This document shows positions 47,152 to 56,559 of a stretch of DNA of 64,000 nt, one piece after another. The stretch's first letter is position 1. Each line of letters opens with the position of its first letter. The notes below the pieces were generated by a model that saw only the letters and a list, made by a program, of their open reading frames with translations, made no database searches and was not told where the DNA came from. This DNA comes from Collinsella sp. (GTDB lineage: Bacteria > Actinomycetota > Coriobacteriia > Coriobacteriales > Coriobacteriaceae), in assembly GCA_019425045.1 (NCBI GenBank), contig JAHYYI010000001.1, positions 124,001 to 188,000 on the forward strand, given 5' to 3'. Made by a program: the position numbers and the translations under genes.

Positions 47152-49644
47152 TTACTCCACCGGTTTGAAGATGGTGGCCTGTCCAAAGACGTTGCGGATG
47201 AGGGCTTTGGCCTCATCCTCGGTCTGCGGGATGCTCGGGGCTGCGCCCTGGTGGCCGAAGGGACTGCCGGCGCCGGGGTTGGACTCCCAAGGGGCAGCGG
47301 GGGCGTCATCGCTTGTGGGAGCGGACGTCGCAGCTGCGGGAGCCGCGGCTGAAGCGGCAGGGCTGGGCGCAGGCACCGCGGCAGGCACGTCGAACGGAGG
47401 AAGATCCTCCCCGCTCGTATCGCCGGCGAAGCCGCCGACCATGGCGTCGTCGTAGGGCACCTGCTCGGATTCCCACGACGCAGTCTGCGCAGACGGCTGA
47501 GTCTTGGAAGCGGACGCGCGCTCGGGCGCTCGGGGCGCGGGTTCGGTCGGGAGCTTACCCGTAGCGGGGGCGCCGGCGGGGTTGTCGGAGCGCAGCCAGG
47601 GGGCCTTGGCCAGGTCGGATGACTCGGGCGCAGGCGCGGCAGCGGGCTTGGGCGCGGGGACCGGAGCAGCCGGTTTGGGCGCAGCGGGTTCAGGCGCCGA
47701 CGGGGTCGGTGTCGCTACCGGTGCCGCTTTTGGCTGCATCGCGCTGGCGTTCGAGGATGCAGGGGCCGCCGAGGACACGGGTTGCGGGTCCGCAGATGCC
47801 GCAGCCCGTGCAGATGGAGAATGCTCCTCATGTTGAGGAGCCGGCGTGCCACCTCCATCCAAGACATAGTCGACGGTGCGACGACCGAAAACCGCACTGA
47901 CTGTCGGCAAAAACACCGCCCGTGTATCAGCACGCCCGAGCATCTTGATAGCAAATGCCGTAGGGAACGAGACCGTGAGCTTAGAACCATCGTCTGCCGT
48001 AGCGCGAGCGTTCAACAGGAGAGCCGCATAAGAAGGTTGTTGGGCCTTGACGCGCTCGACGACCTCGGCCCATTTGCGCTGGAGCTCGCCGGCATCCTCA
48101 ACCGCGGGGGTCTCGGCGGCGCCGGCGGCAGCAACCTGGGCGGCGTTGTTGAGCTGGGGCTTAGGTGCCGGAGCGGCGGCAGGCGCGGGAGCCGCAACGG
48201 GCTGAGACATCGGAGCCGATGTAGGCTGAGATGTCAGCGCGGCAGGCTTGGGGGTCGGCGCGGGCGCAGGCTGGGTCGCCGGAGCGGCAGCGCCTCGGTC
48301 CCAGGGCATGCCGCCCTGGCGCGCGGACGTAGCAGCGGGGGCAGCGGATGCCGCCGGAGCGGCAGCACGAGCGCCCGAAATTAGCGTCGGCTGTTGGGCA
48401 GCAGCGGGTACGGATGCTGCAGGCGCGGCGGCCTGAGCAGCAGCCACGCTCGCCGGCACGGCGCCGTTGGCAACCATGGCCTCCAAGCGGGCCACGCGCT
48501 CGGCCAATGCCTCAATCGTTAAATCGGCCTCGGGACGTGCCAGGCGCGTGCAGGCGATCTCGAGCACCAGGCGCACGTCGCTCGCGCCCCTCATCTCCAG
48601 CGCGGCATCGTCGAGCACCGTCAGCACGCGGGCCAGACGGTCGGCCGGATGCTCGCCAAAGGCAGCAGCCTCGGCAGCAAGCGCCTCGGCCTGCTCGGCC
48701 CCGCCCTCAAACAGCTCGGCACGGGCACCGGCAACGCAGGCCACATACACGTCGCGCACATGCGCCACCAGGTCGCGCGTCAGCTCAAGCAGATCATTGC
48801 CCTCCTCGACCTGTGCGCGAATGAGCCCATAGAGTTCAGCAATATCACGCTCGGCGATGGCGCGGGCAAACTCGCCCAGGATCTGGTCCGAAACCTCGCC
48901 CAAAAGCGAGCGGGCATCGTCCGCATGCACGGCGCCGTTGCCAAAAACGCTCAGCTGCTCCAGCGTGGAAAGCGCGTCGCGCATACCGCCCTTGGCATGG
49001 CGCGCCACGATGGTCAGCGCCTCGTCGTCGTAATCGAAGCCCTCCTGCTCACACACGTAGGACAGGCGATGTTCGATATCCTCGTTGCCGATGCGATGGA
49101 AATCGAAACGCTGGCAGCGCGAGACGATGGTCTCCAGAATCTTTTGCGGGTCGGTGGTGCACAGCACGAAGATCACGTGTGCCGGCGGCTCCTCGAGCGT
49201 CTTGAGCAGCGCGTTGAACGCCGCCGTCGTGAGCATGTGAACCTCGTCGATGATATAGATCTTGTACTTGCCGCGCACCGGGGCAAAGTTGACGGAGTTG
49301 ATGATCTCCTCGCGCACATTGTCCACGCCCGTGCGGCTTGCGGCATCGAGCTCGTAGACATCGGGGTGGTTGCCCTCGGCGATGAGCTCGCACTCCTCAC
49401 AGGTGCCGTCGGGCATGCACCCGCTTGCGCCCTCGGCGCGCGCTGCCTCGGCATTACGGCACAGCAGCGCCTTGGCAAGGATGCGCGCCATGGTGGTCTT
49501 GCCCGTGCCGCGCGGTCCGCAGAACAGGTATGCGTGGGACAGGCGCCCCTCGGTGATGGCGTGCTCGAGCGTCGAGACGATATGCTGCTGGCCCACCACG
49601 GAGTCGAAGGTGAGCGGGCGATACTTTCGGTACAACGATTCCAT
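47152..49644 (-). CDS. dnaX: DNA polymerase III subunits gamma and tau
   Basis: DnaX is the ATPase of the clamp loader. The 830-residue protein opens MESLYRKYRPLTFDSVVGQ. It has Walker A GPRGTGKTT, a zinc module (CRNAEA...CEEC), DEVHML (Walker B) and an SRC sensor. Residues from about 370 on are very rich in Ala and Pro and form the long tau-type tail. GGGGGAG precedes the ATG at 49644. Its length is at the large end for the family, because of the low-complexity tail. Confidence 0.95.
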   Translation of the reverse strand: MESLYRKYRPLTFDSVVGQQHIVSTLEHAITEGRLSHAYLFCGPRGTGKTTMARILAKALLCRNAEAARAEGASGCMPDGTCEECELIAEGNHPDVYELDAASRTGVDNVREEIINSVNFAPVRGKYKIYIIDEVHMLTTAAFNALLKTLEEPPAHVIFVLCTTDPQKILETIVSRCQRFDFHRIGNEDIEHRLSYVCEQEGFDYDDEALTIVARHAKGGMRDALSTLEQLSVFGNGAVHADDARSLLGEVSDQILGEFARAIAERDIAELYGLIRAQVEEGNDLLELTRDLVAHVRDVYVACVAGARAELFEGGAEQAEALAAEAAAFGEHPADRLARVLTVLDDAALEMRGASDVRLVLEIACTRLARPEADLTIEALAERVARLEAMVANGAVPASVAAAQAAAPAASVPAAAQQPTLISGARAAAPAASAAPAATSARQGGMPWDRGAAAPATQPAPAPTPKPAALTSQPTSAPMSQPVAAPAPAAAPAPKPQLNNAAQVAAAGAAETPAVEDAGELQRKWAEVVERVKAQQPSYAALLLNARATADDGSKLTVSFPTAFAIKMLGRADTRAVFLPTVSAVFGRRTVDYVLDGGGTPAPQHEEHSPSARAAASADPQPVSSAAPASSNASAMQPKAAPVATPTPSAPEPAAPKPAAPVPAPKPAAAPAPESSDLAKAPWLRSDNPAGAPATGKLPTEPAPRAPERASASKTQPSAQTASWESEQVPYDDAMVGGFAGDTSGEDLPPFDVPAAVPAPSPAASAAAPAAATSAPTSDDAPAAPWESNPGAGSPFGHQGAAPSIPQTEDEAKALIRNVFGQATIFKPVE

Positions 49645-49759
49645 GGGTGCTCCCCCGGGTATACTGAGTCTTGTTGCCGCGACGGCCATGCGGTCGCACG
49701 GCATACTGCATTCATAATAACCCGTACGGCGAGCCCGCCGCGATAGGAGTCCAAAGAGC

Positions 49760-50476
49760 ATGGCAGACGCAGAGAGCAACCTCGTCCCCTCCGAAGCAGC
49801 CGACCAGGTCGAGGTCGCGCTCGAGGAGCAGGCCGCAGCCGACGACGGCATCCTGTACCTCAACGAGTACCAGTACGAAAACGACCTGGTCACCGACTTC
49901 GCCCGCCTGGTCGCCTCGCCCAGGCGTCGCGGTTCGCTGTATGTCGCCGCGGCAATTGCCGCGCTGATCGGCATTGGCATGCTGGTGGCCGGCGGTAACT
50001 GGATCAAGTTTGGCGTCGTCCTGATCGTATTCGGCGCCTTTTTGGCCTGGTGGAGCAAAAACCTGCACCACACGCTCGCCCGTGACTTTATCGACGCCGT
50101 CGAGGCCGACGAGTCCATGGGTGGCCGCTATCGCCGCGTCGCTGCCAACGAGGACGGCCTGATGGTTTGGGGCAAGAGCGGCAAGTCGCAGTTCTTCCCG
50201 TTTGAGAAGCTCGACCACGTACTCGACGGCGAGCGCATCTTTGTAGCCATGTTCGCCGACCAGGGCGTGACTATCCCTAAGGACACCTTTATCCGCGGCG
50301 ATGCCGAGCAGTTTGGCCCCTTCCTTAAGGCGCGCATCAACAAAAAACTCCGCATCGAGACCAAACGCAAGAAGATGAAGGCAGAAAAGGCCGCTGCCGA
50401 AGCAAAACAGGGCGACAAGCCCCAGGAGACCAAGGGCAAGCAGCGCAAGCAGAAGAAGAGCAAGAAGAAGCGGTAG
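49760..50476 (+). CDS. Membrane protein, possibly YcxB-like
   Basis: The protein has 238 residues. An acidic N-terminus precedes two adjacent membrane helices (about 60-79 and 82-100). A cytosolic domain follows (LMVWGKSGKSQFFPFEKLDHVL) that recalls the YcxB-like C-terminal domain. A very basic Lys-rich tail ends KKSKKKR, which may bind nucleic acid or the membrane surface. The gene is divergent from dnaX. AGGAG lies about 10 nt before the ATG. Confidence 0.65.
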   Translation: MADAESNLVPSEAADQVEVALEEQAAADDGILYLNEYQYENDLVTDFARLVASPRRRGSLYVAAAIAALIGIGMLVAGGNWIKFGVVLIVFGAFLAWWSKNLHHTLARDFIDAVEADESMGGRYRRVAANEDGLMVWGKSGKSQFFPFEKLDHVLDGERIFVAMFADQGVTIPKDTFIRGDAEQFGPFLKARINKKLRIETKRKKMKAEKAAAEAKQGDKPQETKGKQRKQKKSKKKR

Positions 50477-50504
50477 GCCGGCCGACACCGAAGGCGCCTC
50501 GTCC

Positions 50505-50544
50505 CGCGCCCGATTCCGGGCCGGGGCGCCTGGAATCGGGCGCG
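50505..50544. other. Hairpin between convergent genes
   Basis: Perfect 13-bp arms CGCGCCCGATTCC and GGAATCGGGCGCG with a 14-nt loop follow the membrane-protein gene. No T-run is present. Confidence 0.6.
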
Positions 50545-50581
50545 CGTACCGCCAATGGACCCGTTTTGCCTTGCTCTCGAG

Positions 50582-51241
50582 CTATTTCACTTCAAACCTT
50601 AAGAGCCTCCGCTCCGGCAGATCGGTCATCTTCATCGTGTAAGTCCCGGGAAATGCTTTCTCAAAACGGACGGTCTCGTAACCTTCGAAATAGTCGTTGG
50701 TGTTCTGCATCATAAATGGGACGAGCAACTCGTTTTCTGCCCCAACCTCCACGGCAAACGCAGCAGAGCCGCCAAGGACCGGCATGGCTTGCGTTATCAG
50801 ATCGGTATTGACTACAAAATCATAGTTTGGCGCAGACTCCGGAACCAGATGCCAAACATACGCTTTGATTCCACCGTCGATATTATCCCTATTTCTGACA
50901 CGCATCTTTACGGCGATAACGCACGTGATGTCGGCATCCTTCAGTCTCGTTTTCGTATCCACGGTGCCATATTTTGAATAATCGTCATGTGCTCGTTTGA
51001 GATACTCGCGCGGCGTGAGCAACTCTGCCCCGTCTATGCAAAACGAATACCCATCAGTCACCACATCCTTCGACCCCAGAAACGCTCCATCCATCGAGAG
51101 CCATTCGCCCTCCGCGTAATATTTCTCAGGAATGACCGTCCGGTTCCCGTTAACGACGCTCACCCTCATGCCCGCAAGGCCGGCAGCAGCACAGCAAAAA
51201 AGCGCGAGCGCCGATCTTCTCGTCCACAGGGTCTTCTTCAT
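50582..51241 (-). CDS. Secreted or anchored accessory protein of an ABC operon (DUF5028-like)
   Basis: The protein has 219 residues. An N-terminal signal/anchor (ALALFCCAAAGLAGM) precedes an extracytoplasmic beta-rich domain. The arrangement after an ABC ATPase and two permeases resembles accessory (DUF5028-type) proteins of peptide/bacteriocin transport loci; this assignment is tentative. The ATG at 51241 lies 5 nt after the ATPase stop; a GTG at 51250 overlapping that stop is the alternative. It is the last gene of the operon. Confidence 0.65.
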   Translation of the reverse strand: MKKTLWTRRSALALFCCAAAGLAGMRVSVVNGNRTVIPEKYYAEGEWLSMDGAFLGSKDVVTDGYSFCIDGAELLTPREYLKRAHDDYSKYGTVDTKTRLKDADITCVIAVKMRVRNRDNIDGGIKAYVWHLVPESAPNYDFVVNTDLITQAMPVLGGSAAFAVEVGAENELLVPFMMQNTNDYFEGYETVRFEKAFPGTYTMKMTDLPERRLLRFEVK

Positions 51242-51246
51242 CGCGC

Positions 51247-51891
51247 TCACGACCTTTCCCGAACTTTCACAACGGCACCGTCGCGCATGCAGTAAACCCG
51301 ATCGGCCAGTTCCTCGAGCACCTCTCCGTCATGGCTGGACAGAAGGACCTCACGACCCGTTGATGCCGCCATCGCCACAACGCGCTTGAGCATTTCAACG
51401 CCCGCTTCGTCGAGGGCATTCGTTGGCTCATCGAGAACAAGCAGCTTCGGCTTCTCCATAATTGCCGCAGCTATCCCCAGACGCTGCTCCATCCCAAGCG
51501 AGTATGCTCGGAACTTCTTTTTTTCGTCTGCATCGAGCCCCACGAGCCGCAGGGCAGAGCGAATGTCCTCGGGGGTGGCAACGCCCTTGATCTGAGCGAT
51601 GAGCTTCAGATTGTCGTAGCCAGACAGATATCCCAAAAAGGAAGGCGCCTCGATCAACATCCCCAGACTCGGCGGGAACGAGATGTCCGCCCCAAGCCTT
51701 TGGCCATCGATAGAGATTTCGCCTTCGGTAGGCTTGATCAACCCGCAAACCGCTCGCATGAGCATGGTCTTACCCGAACCGTTTATCCCCTGAAGCCCGA
51801 CCACAGTCCCAGGGTCAACCTCGATGGACACGTTGCGCAGGACATCGTTTTTACCCATGCGCTTCGATACGCCCCTTACGATCACACTCAT
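51247..51891 (-). CDS. ABC transporter ATP-binding protein
   Basis: The protein has 214 residues: Walker A LQGINGSGKTMLM, Walker B LLVLDEPTNALD, and a switch His in LLSSHDGEVL. The signature is the degenerate YSLGMEQRLG, which is characteristic of ABC-2 type transporters for peptides and lantibiotic immunity. It overlaps the preceding permease gene by 4 nt (ATGA). AGGGGGAC precedes the ATG. Confidence 0.93.
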   Translation of the reverse strand: MSVIVRGVSKRMGKNDVLRNVSIEVDPGTVVGLQGINGSGKTMLMRAVCGLIKPTEGEISIDGQRLGADISFPPSLGMLIEAPSFLGYLSGYDNLKLIAQIKGVATPEDIRSALRLVGLDADEKKKFRAYSLGMEQRLGIAAAIMEKPKLLVLDEPTNALDEAGVEMLKRVVAMAASTGREVLLSSHDGEVLEELADRVYCMRDGAVVKVRERS

Positions 51892-52724
51892 ATCTTGTCC
51901 CCCTTTTCTATAAGGTCGGCCCTTCGAAACCACAGTCCACCCAACGATAGGCATAACGACATAAGCCCAATTGATGACAAGACACTCGAGCCCGCCGCGA
52001 TTCCCTCTTTGACAATTCCACCCCAGCGCAACAGCATCAAGGCGTTACCCAATAGCGCCCAATGTCGTGCATATGCCGAGCAGATCAGGTAGCTCATTAA
52101 AACCACAAACGAGACTGACGACCCAAGCACAAACCCAACCGCTGCCTGCGCAAACGCAAGCGCCTCAAAAGCAAATAAGAGACCTATGAAAAACGGCAGC
52201 GCATCTGCCTCGGCAGCTTTGAGAAACCACGGCGCCAAATTAGCCAGTTGAAGCGACTCACCATGAATGACCGCGCTGAACGAGGAGCTCACCACCAAGC
52301 TCCAAATCACAACAGAGCAAACCACCACGAGCAGTGAAAATGCCGTTACTGCCGCCACCAAGATAAAACGCGAGACCCACCAAAGGGTTCTTGCCCGGCA
52401 TCGAACAAGCGCTTGCAAACCAAACCCGTGCAACGATTCGGTCGGATAGTCGAGTGTTGTATAGAGAATAAGCAGAATGAGAAATAGCCATCCTAGCGGA
52501 GGCACAAACATGACCCCGGGCCTAGGCTCAAACGGAGCAGATCCGGCAAACACGAGCGCAAGATTATCCGCAAACCCCAAGGTATCCGTTCTAACCCCAT
52601 ACACAGAAGACAATCCGTAGGCGTACACCAAGTTCGCAACGGTCACTGCCGCAATTGCAATAAAAGTGATGATGTTCTTCTTCAAAACGGTCCTCAGGTC
52701 CGCGGCGACCAGCCTAAACAGCAT
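51888..52724 (-). CDS. ABC-2 type permease 1
   Basis: The protein has 278 residues and about six membrane helices. There is a large extracellular loop near residues 40-90 (YAYGLSSVYGVRTD...). There is no recognisable family signature beyond ABC-2-like topology. It overlaps the upstream permease stop by 1 nt (TGATG) and the ATPase start by 4 nt, so all are translated from one mRNA. Confidence 0.75.
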   Translation of the reverse strand: MLFRLVAADLRTVLKKNIITFIAIAAVTVANLVYAYGLSSVYGVRTDTLGFADNLALVFAGSAPFEPRPGVMFVPPLGWLFLILLILYTTLDYPTESLHGFGLQALVRCRARTLWWVSRFILVAAVTAFSLLVVVCSVVIWSLVVSSSFSAVIHGESLQLANLAPWFLKAAEADALPFFIGLLFAFEALAFAQAAVGFVLGSSVSFVVLMSYLICSAYARHWALLGNALMLLRWGGIVKEGIAAGSSVLSSIGLMSLCLSLGGLWFRRADLIEKGDKI

Positions 52725-53605
52725 CAGACCACCTCGCGTCTTTTCCACGCCCCAGAAAAAGCCAACGAAGCAAGGGTCAATAATATGATTTCCGCAAAAC
52801 CGGCTCGAATGTCTGGCCAGTTATTCAGCGATTCCGACCTGATGCTGTTGAGGATATTGCAGTTAAACCCCACACAAGCCATTACGCCGAAGATCCAGCC
52901 ATTTGCAAAATGCCACGCAACCATTAGCAGATACGGGACAATTATCGCTTTGATTCTGCTACGAAACAAAATTGAGAAGCCAGTTACAGCCATGGATAAA
53001 GTCCCGAGCGTGACAGCATCGAACAGCGTGTATGCGAGCACATATGACAAAGGATGCGAATAAAATAGACCGGAGAAGTAGCTATGCAGGTAAAGTCCTA
53101 CGTAAGTCGACTCATCGACCCGAGGAAGATACGCAGGAAAAAGCATCGAGACGATCAGGAAATTGACGAGCAGAGGAATGGCAGTCACTGTAAACGCGGA
53201 GAGGAAAGCAGACAGCATCTTTACGTTCACGTACGCCTTTCTGGAAACGCGCGTGCATATCTGCATGTCATAACCACTCAAACGCTCAAAGAGACACGAC
53301 CAAGATCCAGCCAACATTGCAAGCAGGGGCAGTGCATAGAAAAACACCGACGCAGACAGTGGCGCGTTCGCGCTCACAACAATCCAGTTACCGAAGCTGC
53401 TTTCACGTGTTTGACCGAGATAATTTTCGGCTTGCACGCCAACGCCGTAACCAAAAGAAAGAAGGTTGTGGCGCTCTTTTTCCAAATTTGCCCACGGCTC
53501 CAGCGCGGCAGCTATTGCAACTGCGACCGCAATCAAGAGAGCAAGGATAAAAGCTGGACGTCTAATCGTTTTCGACAGTTCGTATCTTGCGAGCTTTTGG
53601 TTCAT
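52724..53605 (-). CDS. ABC-2 type permease 2
   Basis: The protein has 293 residues: a cytosolic start MNQKLARYELSKTIRRP, one helix, a large outside loop (about residues 35-85) and five more helices. Its topology matches ABC-2 permeases that handle peptides. GGGGGAGGAGG precedes the ATG at 53605. With permease 1 and the ATPase it makes a heteromeric exporter or immunity pump. The leader gene just upstream encodes a small secreted protein. Confidence 0.75.
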   Translation of the reverse strand: MNQKLARYELSKTIRRPAFILALLIAVAVAIAAALEPWANLEKERHNLLSFGYGVGVQAENYLGQTRESSFGNWIVVSANAPLSASVFFYALPLLAMLAGSWSCLFERLSGYDMQICTRVSRKAYVNVKMLSAFLSAFTVTAIPLLVNFLIVSMLFPAYLPRVDESTYVGLYLHSYFSGLFYSHPLSYVLAYTLFDAVTLGTLSMAVTGFSILFRSRIKAIIVPYLLMVAWHFANGWIFGVMACVGFNCNILNSIRSESLNNWPDIRAGFAEIILLTLASLAFSGAWKRREVV

Positions 53606-53659
53606 ACGTCCTCCTCCCCCTTCCGACCCAGAAAGCCGGAAGGGAGCCATTTCAAACAA

Positions 53660-54172
53660 CTATGCGGGAAGCTTGTGGAAATGCCCGACGCAGTCGGGGC
53701 TCCATACGCCAATAACAGTGCCGTAGCCAGACTCCGCCCATGCAGTCAGTCGCGCCGCAGATCGCCCGTTCTCACGGACGAGGTTATACATTTCCCACTG
53801 TCCCTTGTGATTCGAACGATACGTTCCCTGAGTACAATTCATGCTGCCGCTACCGCTTGTGTTATACGCACCGTCTGTATATAACCGAAGCGGATTTCCC
53901 GTATGGCCCTAGATATCCAGATAGAGCGATGAGGAATCATCCTTTTGACGGTAGCCAGTTGCACTCGTCCCGGCACATTGAAAACTAAATGCCTTATCGG
54001 CATTGTTCGTACAGGTCGTAATTCCCGTATCGGCGTTTTGAGTAATGCTGGAAACCTGAGAGGTGTCAAACTCCTCTTGTGCAAACGATGCAGCGGGAAC
54101 CCCTAGGGACAGACCAGCTGCAATCACCAAGCCGACTCCGATTCGAGCAATAGCGCTCCTTGGCTTAATCAT
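53660..54172 (-). pseudogene. Small secreted protein interrupted by an in-frame TAG
   Basis: Read through the TAG at 53909-53911, the frame gives about 169 residues: a clear signal peptide (MIKPRSAIARIGVGLVIAAG...ASFA) and a Cys-containing mature part (TTCTNNADKAFSFQCAG, later MNCTQGTY and SPDCVGHF). The stop falls after SSSLYLDI, and the same frame stays open for 83 further codons with sensible composition, ending at 53660. GGAGAAGG precedes the ATG. It leads the ABC operon and may be its cargo, a bacteriocin-like or signalling peptide. Nonsense mutation, suppression or a sequencing error are possible. Confidence 0.6.
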
Positions 54173-54201
54173 GGCCTTCTCCAATCAAAAGCGGTTAACA
54201 A

Positions 54202-54286
54202 TGCGTCGACGCACGGCAACCTTCGCATGAATAGAGAAAGATGTCTGTAAACACCCGCTATTGAGTTGATTGCTCAGGCGTTTACA
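54202..54286. promoter_or_regulatory. Palindromes between the LuxR-type gene and the secreted-protein gene
   Basis: TGCGTCGACGCA (54202-54213) is a perfect 12-bp palindrome 30 nt before the secreted-protein ATG. TGTAAAC (54246-54252) and GTTTACA (54280-54286) form a second dyad reaching into the LuxR-type gene stop. Either could be an operator controlling the ABC operon. Confidence 0.45.
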
Positions 54287-56417
54287 CGTTATTTACCTGC
54301 GATAACAATAAAATTAGCTCCGCCTTATTCTTGATCTTCAACTGGCGGTAAGATGCAGACCGCAGCGCTTGCACCGTAGATGCAGCGTAACCGACATCCT
54401 CCGCAATGGCCTTTGTCGTTGCCCCCTCTGCCGTCATCAGCAAAATTTGCGACTGAACATCAGAAAGGGAGCGCGACGTAAGCAGGGCCAGCTGGCGCAC
54501 GCGGGCCGTTTCGGTGGACCCGTTCGCCCGGTACTCCAAGACGGCCTTCTCGTCCTCAACCGAGCGGGCGAGCGCGATGTGCGTAACGAACATGGGCACA
54601 GACCAGCAAACAATCACCGTTGCCACGACGACATTGACAGCCGAACTTTGCCCCAACAACGACGCGAGGAACAACGGCTCGAAAACCGTCAGATCCTGCA
54701 CCATATTGAGCAAGACAGCCCAAACAGGAGCCGTCGCCCCGAAGCAAAGCATCCATATCCCAAGCATTTTGCGCTGCGGACAGCTTCGCATCACTATATA
54801 TGTGAGCAGCACCCCCGTCAGCACCGCAAGTCCATGGATTCGCCCCCTAGCGACCGCATAGATTAAGGCAACCATGCCCATTGACACCAACGGCACGATA
54901 GCCCGAGCATGGGCATGCACCTTAAACGGACGCAGCCCAACAGCGAGCGAAGCCGTAGACGCCACGCCGCAAAACAGGACCGGCACAGCCATCAACGGAA
55001 CGCGTATGCACATCAATGCCGCGATATAGATAAAAGACCATTCCACAGCAGATAGCACCGCCCATACGTACGGGCTTCCGAGCCAAATCGCTTCACCCGC
55101 TCTATCCAGCGCAGCGCCACGATTCGCTTTTCCACCCGCGTAGCGTAGCGACAGAAGCAGTCCGAGACCCAATGCGTAGCTTAAGAGGGAAAAGGCGACA
55201 GCCCGCGAAACACCGGACCCCCAATCGCTATCCGCCATTACCAAGGGCCCCGCCGCAAGGAGGATAAAGAATAATGTGAGCAGGTATCGAAACAGCCGGC
55301 GCGTTCGAGCTGATGCCACTATATCGTCAGCATGCCGCTGCGGTAGCTCATGCCCTACAGTATCGCCCTCACCCGCAAACAGCGCCACGAGCTCGCGTGA
55401 GCCCGCAACCGACGCCTTCCCGTATGCTCGGTGAAGCGTTGTTCTCACCGTCGATGGCTTCGTATCCGTCTCCTTGGCAATTTCCGCCGGCGTTTTCCCT
55501 TTGAGCAGCAGTCGAACAAACTGCTCTTCTCTAGGCGACAGGGCAGGGGAAAACACCCCCGCATCGAATGTGTCGGACGCACAGGCGATATCCGAATTGT
55601 TGTCCCGTTTCCCCCTTAGCAACATGCATACGAAGGCAGCAGCGATAACGGACCCCATCGCCAGCAATGCAATGACCACGGCATCGCTTGCGAAGTATGC
55701 CGCCTCAACAGCCGGAATAAGACCAATAGGAACTGCTACGAGCACAGAACAGGCAAACACGTCGCGCCGCCCATGGCCAAAGGCACGAGGGCGGCAAAAC
55801 GGCGGGGCCACAGTCAATGCGAGATAGACCAACGGAATTAAAAGCGCAAGGCCAATTGACGCGGCCGTTACAGGGGGCATCCCCCATGGCTCGGGAACGA
55901 CTCTCCATGAAACTCGACAGCAAAACAGCAGGCAAGACATGACGGCTATTGTTTCTGTAAAAATCGCGTCCTGCGGGTGACGAGTTTCCCTTTCGTCAGT
56001 CCGTGTCGACCTCTGCGTCAAAGGAGAGTCCGCCGTGCCCCAAATAACATATGAGAGAAGCAGCGACCCAACAAAGCACGAGACACACGAAACGCCATGT
56101 AACAACCAAATCGGTGCAAACACGATTGGAATAGAGTCTCCGCGAGCATAGAAAGCCAGGTCGGCCCATTCGGGAACCGTTGCAATAACACCAAGGAAAA
56201 CACCGATGGCACCGAGATGCCTCGGCCTTCTCATTCCCCCCTTGCATAGCGCAGCACCATGAACAAACGCCGCGAGGCATGCGCCCAGGATAACGAGCCA
56301 GGTCATTGCACCTGACGCTAGGCCGATTGAAGATGAAAACCGGTGATAAGGGGTGACCGCCATTACGACAAGCGCAATGGCGCAGGCAAATGTAGCAGAA
56401 CGGCGGGAAAAGAGCAT
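54282..56417 (-). CDS. Membrane regulator with two 8-TM + LuxR-HTH modules
   Basis: The protein has 711 residues. About eight membrane helices (residues 10-268) are followed by a LuxR-type HTH (about 293-348: LSPREEQFVRLLLKGKTPAE). About eight more helices follow (375-625), and a second LuxR-type HTH ends the protein (LSDVQSQILLMTAEGATTKA, STVQALRSASY). Single membrane + LuxR proteins are frequent in Coriobacteriia; a doubled one is unusual. GGAGG lies 4-5 nt before the ATG at 56417 (an ATG at 56438 is the alternative). It is co-oriented with the ABC operon downstream and likely regulates it. Confidence 0.85.
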   Translation of the reverse strand: MLFSRRSATFACAIALVVMAVTPYHRFSSSIGLASGAMTWLVILGACLAAFVHGAALCKGGMRRPRHLGAIGVFLGVIATVPEWADLAFYARGDSIPIVFAPIWLLHGVSCVSCFVGSLLLSYVIWGTADSPLTQRSTRTDERETRHPQDAIFTETIAVMSCLLFCCRVSWRVVPEPWGMPPVTAASIGLALLIPLVYLALTVAPPFCRPRAFGHGRRDVFACSVLVAVPIGLIPAVEAAYFASDAVVIALLAMGSVIAAAFVCMLLRGKRDNNSDIACASDTFDAGVFSPALSPREEQFVRLLLKGKTPAEIAKETDTKPSTVRTTLHRAYGKASVAGSRELVALFAGEGDTVGHELPQRHADDIVASARTRRLFRYLLTLFFILLAAGPLVMADSDWGSGVSRAVAFSLLSYALGLGLLLSLRYAGGKANRGAALDRAGEAIWLGSPYVWAVLSAVEWSFIYIAALMCIRVPLMAVPVLFCGVASTASLAVGLRPFKVHAHARAIVPLVSMGMVALIYAVARGRIHGLAVLTGVLLTYIVMRSCPQRKMLGIWMLCFGATAPVWAVLLNMVQDLTVFEPLFLASLLGQSSAVNVVVATVIVCWSVPMFVTHIALARSVEDEKAVLEYRANGSTETARVRQLALLTSRSLSDVQSQILLMTAEGATTKAIAEDVGYAASTVQALRSASYRQLKIKNKAELILLLSQVNNV

Positions 56418-56436
56418 ACGGCCTCCATAGCGTGTC

Positions 56437-56442
56437 ATTATA
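56437..56442 (-). promoter_or_regulatory. -10 box of the LuxR-type gene
   Basis: A perfect TATAAT on the minus strand lies 19 nt before the ATG at 56417, so the leader would be very short. The palindrome CGAGCGGCTCG immediately upstream (about 56447-56457) overlaps where the -35 region would be and could be an autoregulatory site. Confidence 0.45.
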
Positions 56443-56559
56443 TCGCTCGAGCCGCTCGTTTATCTCTGTTCTCACACCAGCCAGCATCAATGATTCAGGC
56501 GAACTCCAATCCGCGCCAGATCACGGTCCGGCTTTTGTTCGCAGTCCCCACATCAAAGC

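Noticed and set aside
46318..47160. Signal-recognition-particle RNA near dnaX
   Set aside because: I looked for the conserved GGAAGCAGC-type tetraloop region often found near dnaX and saw no match on either strand.
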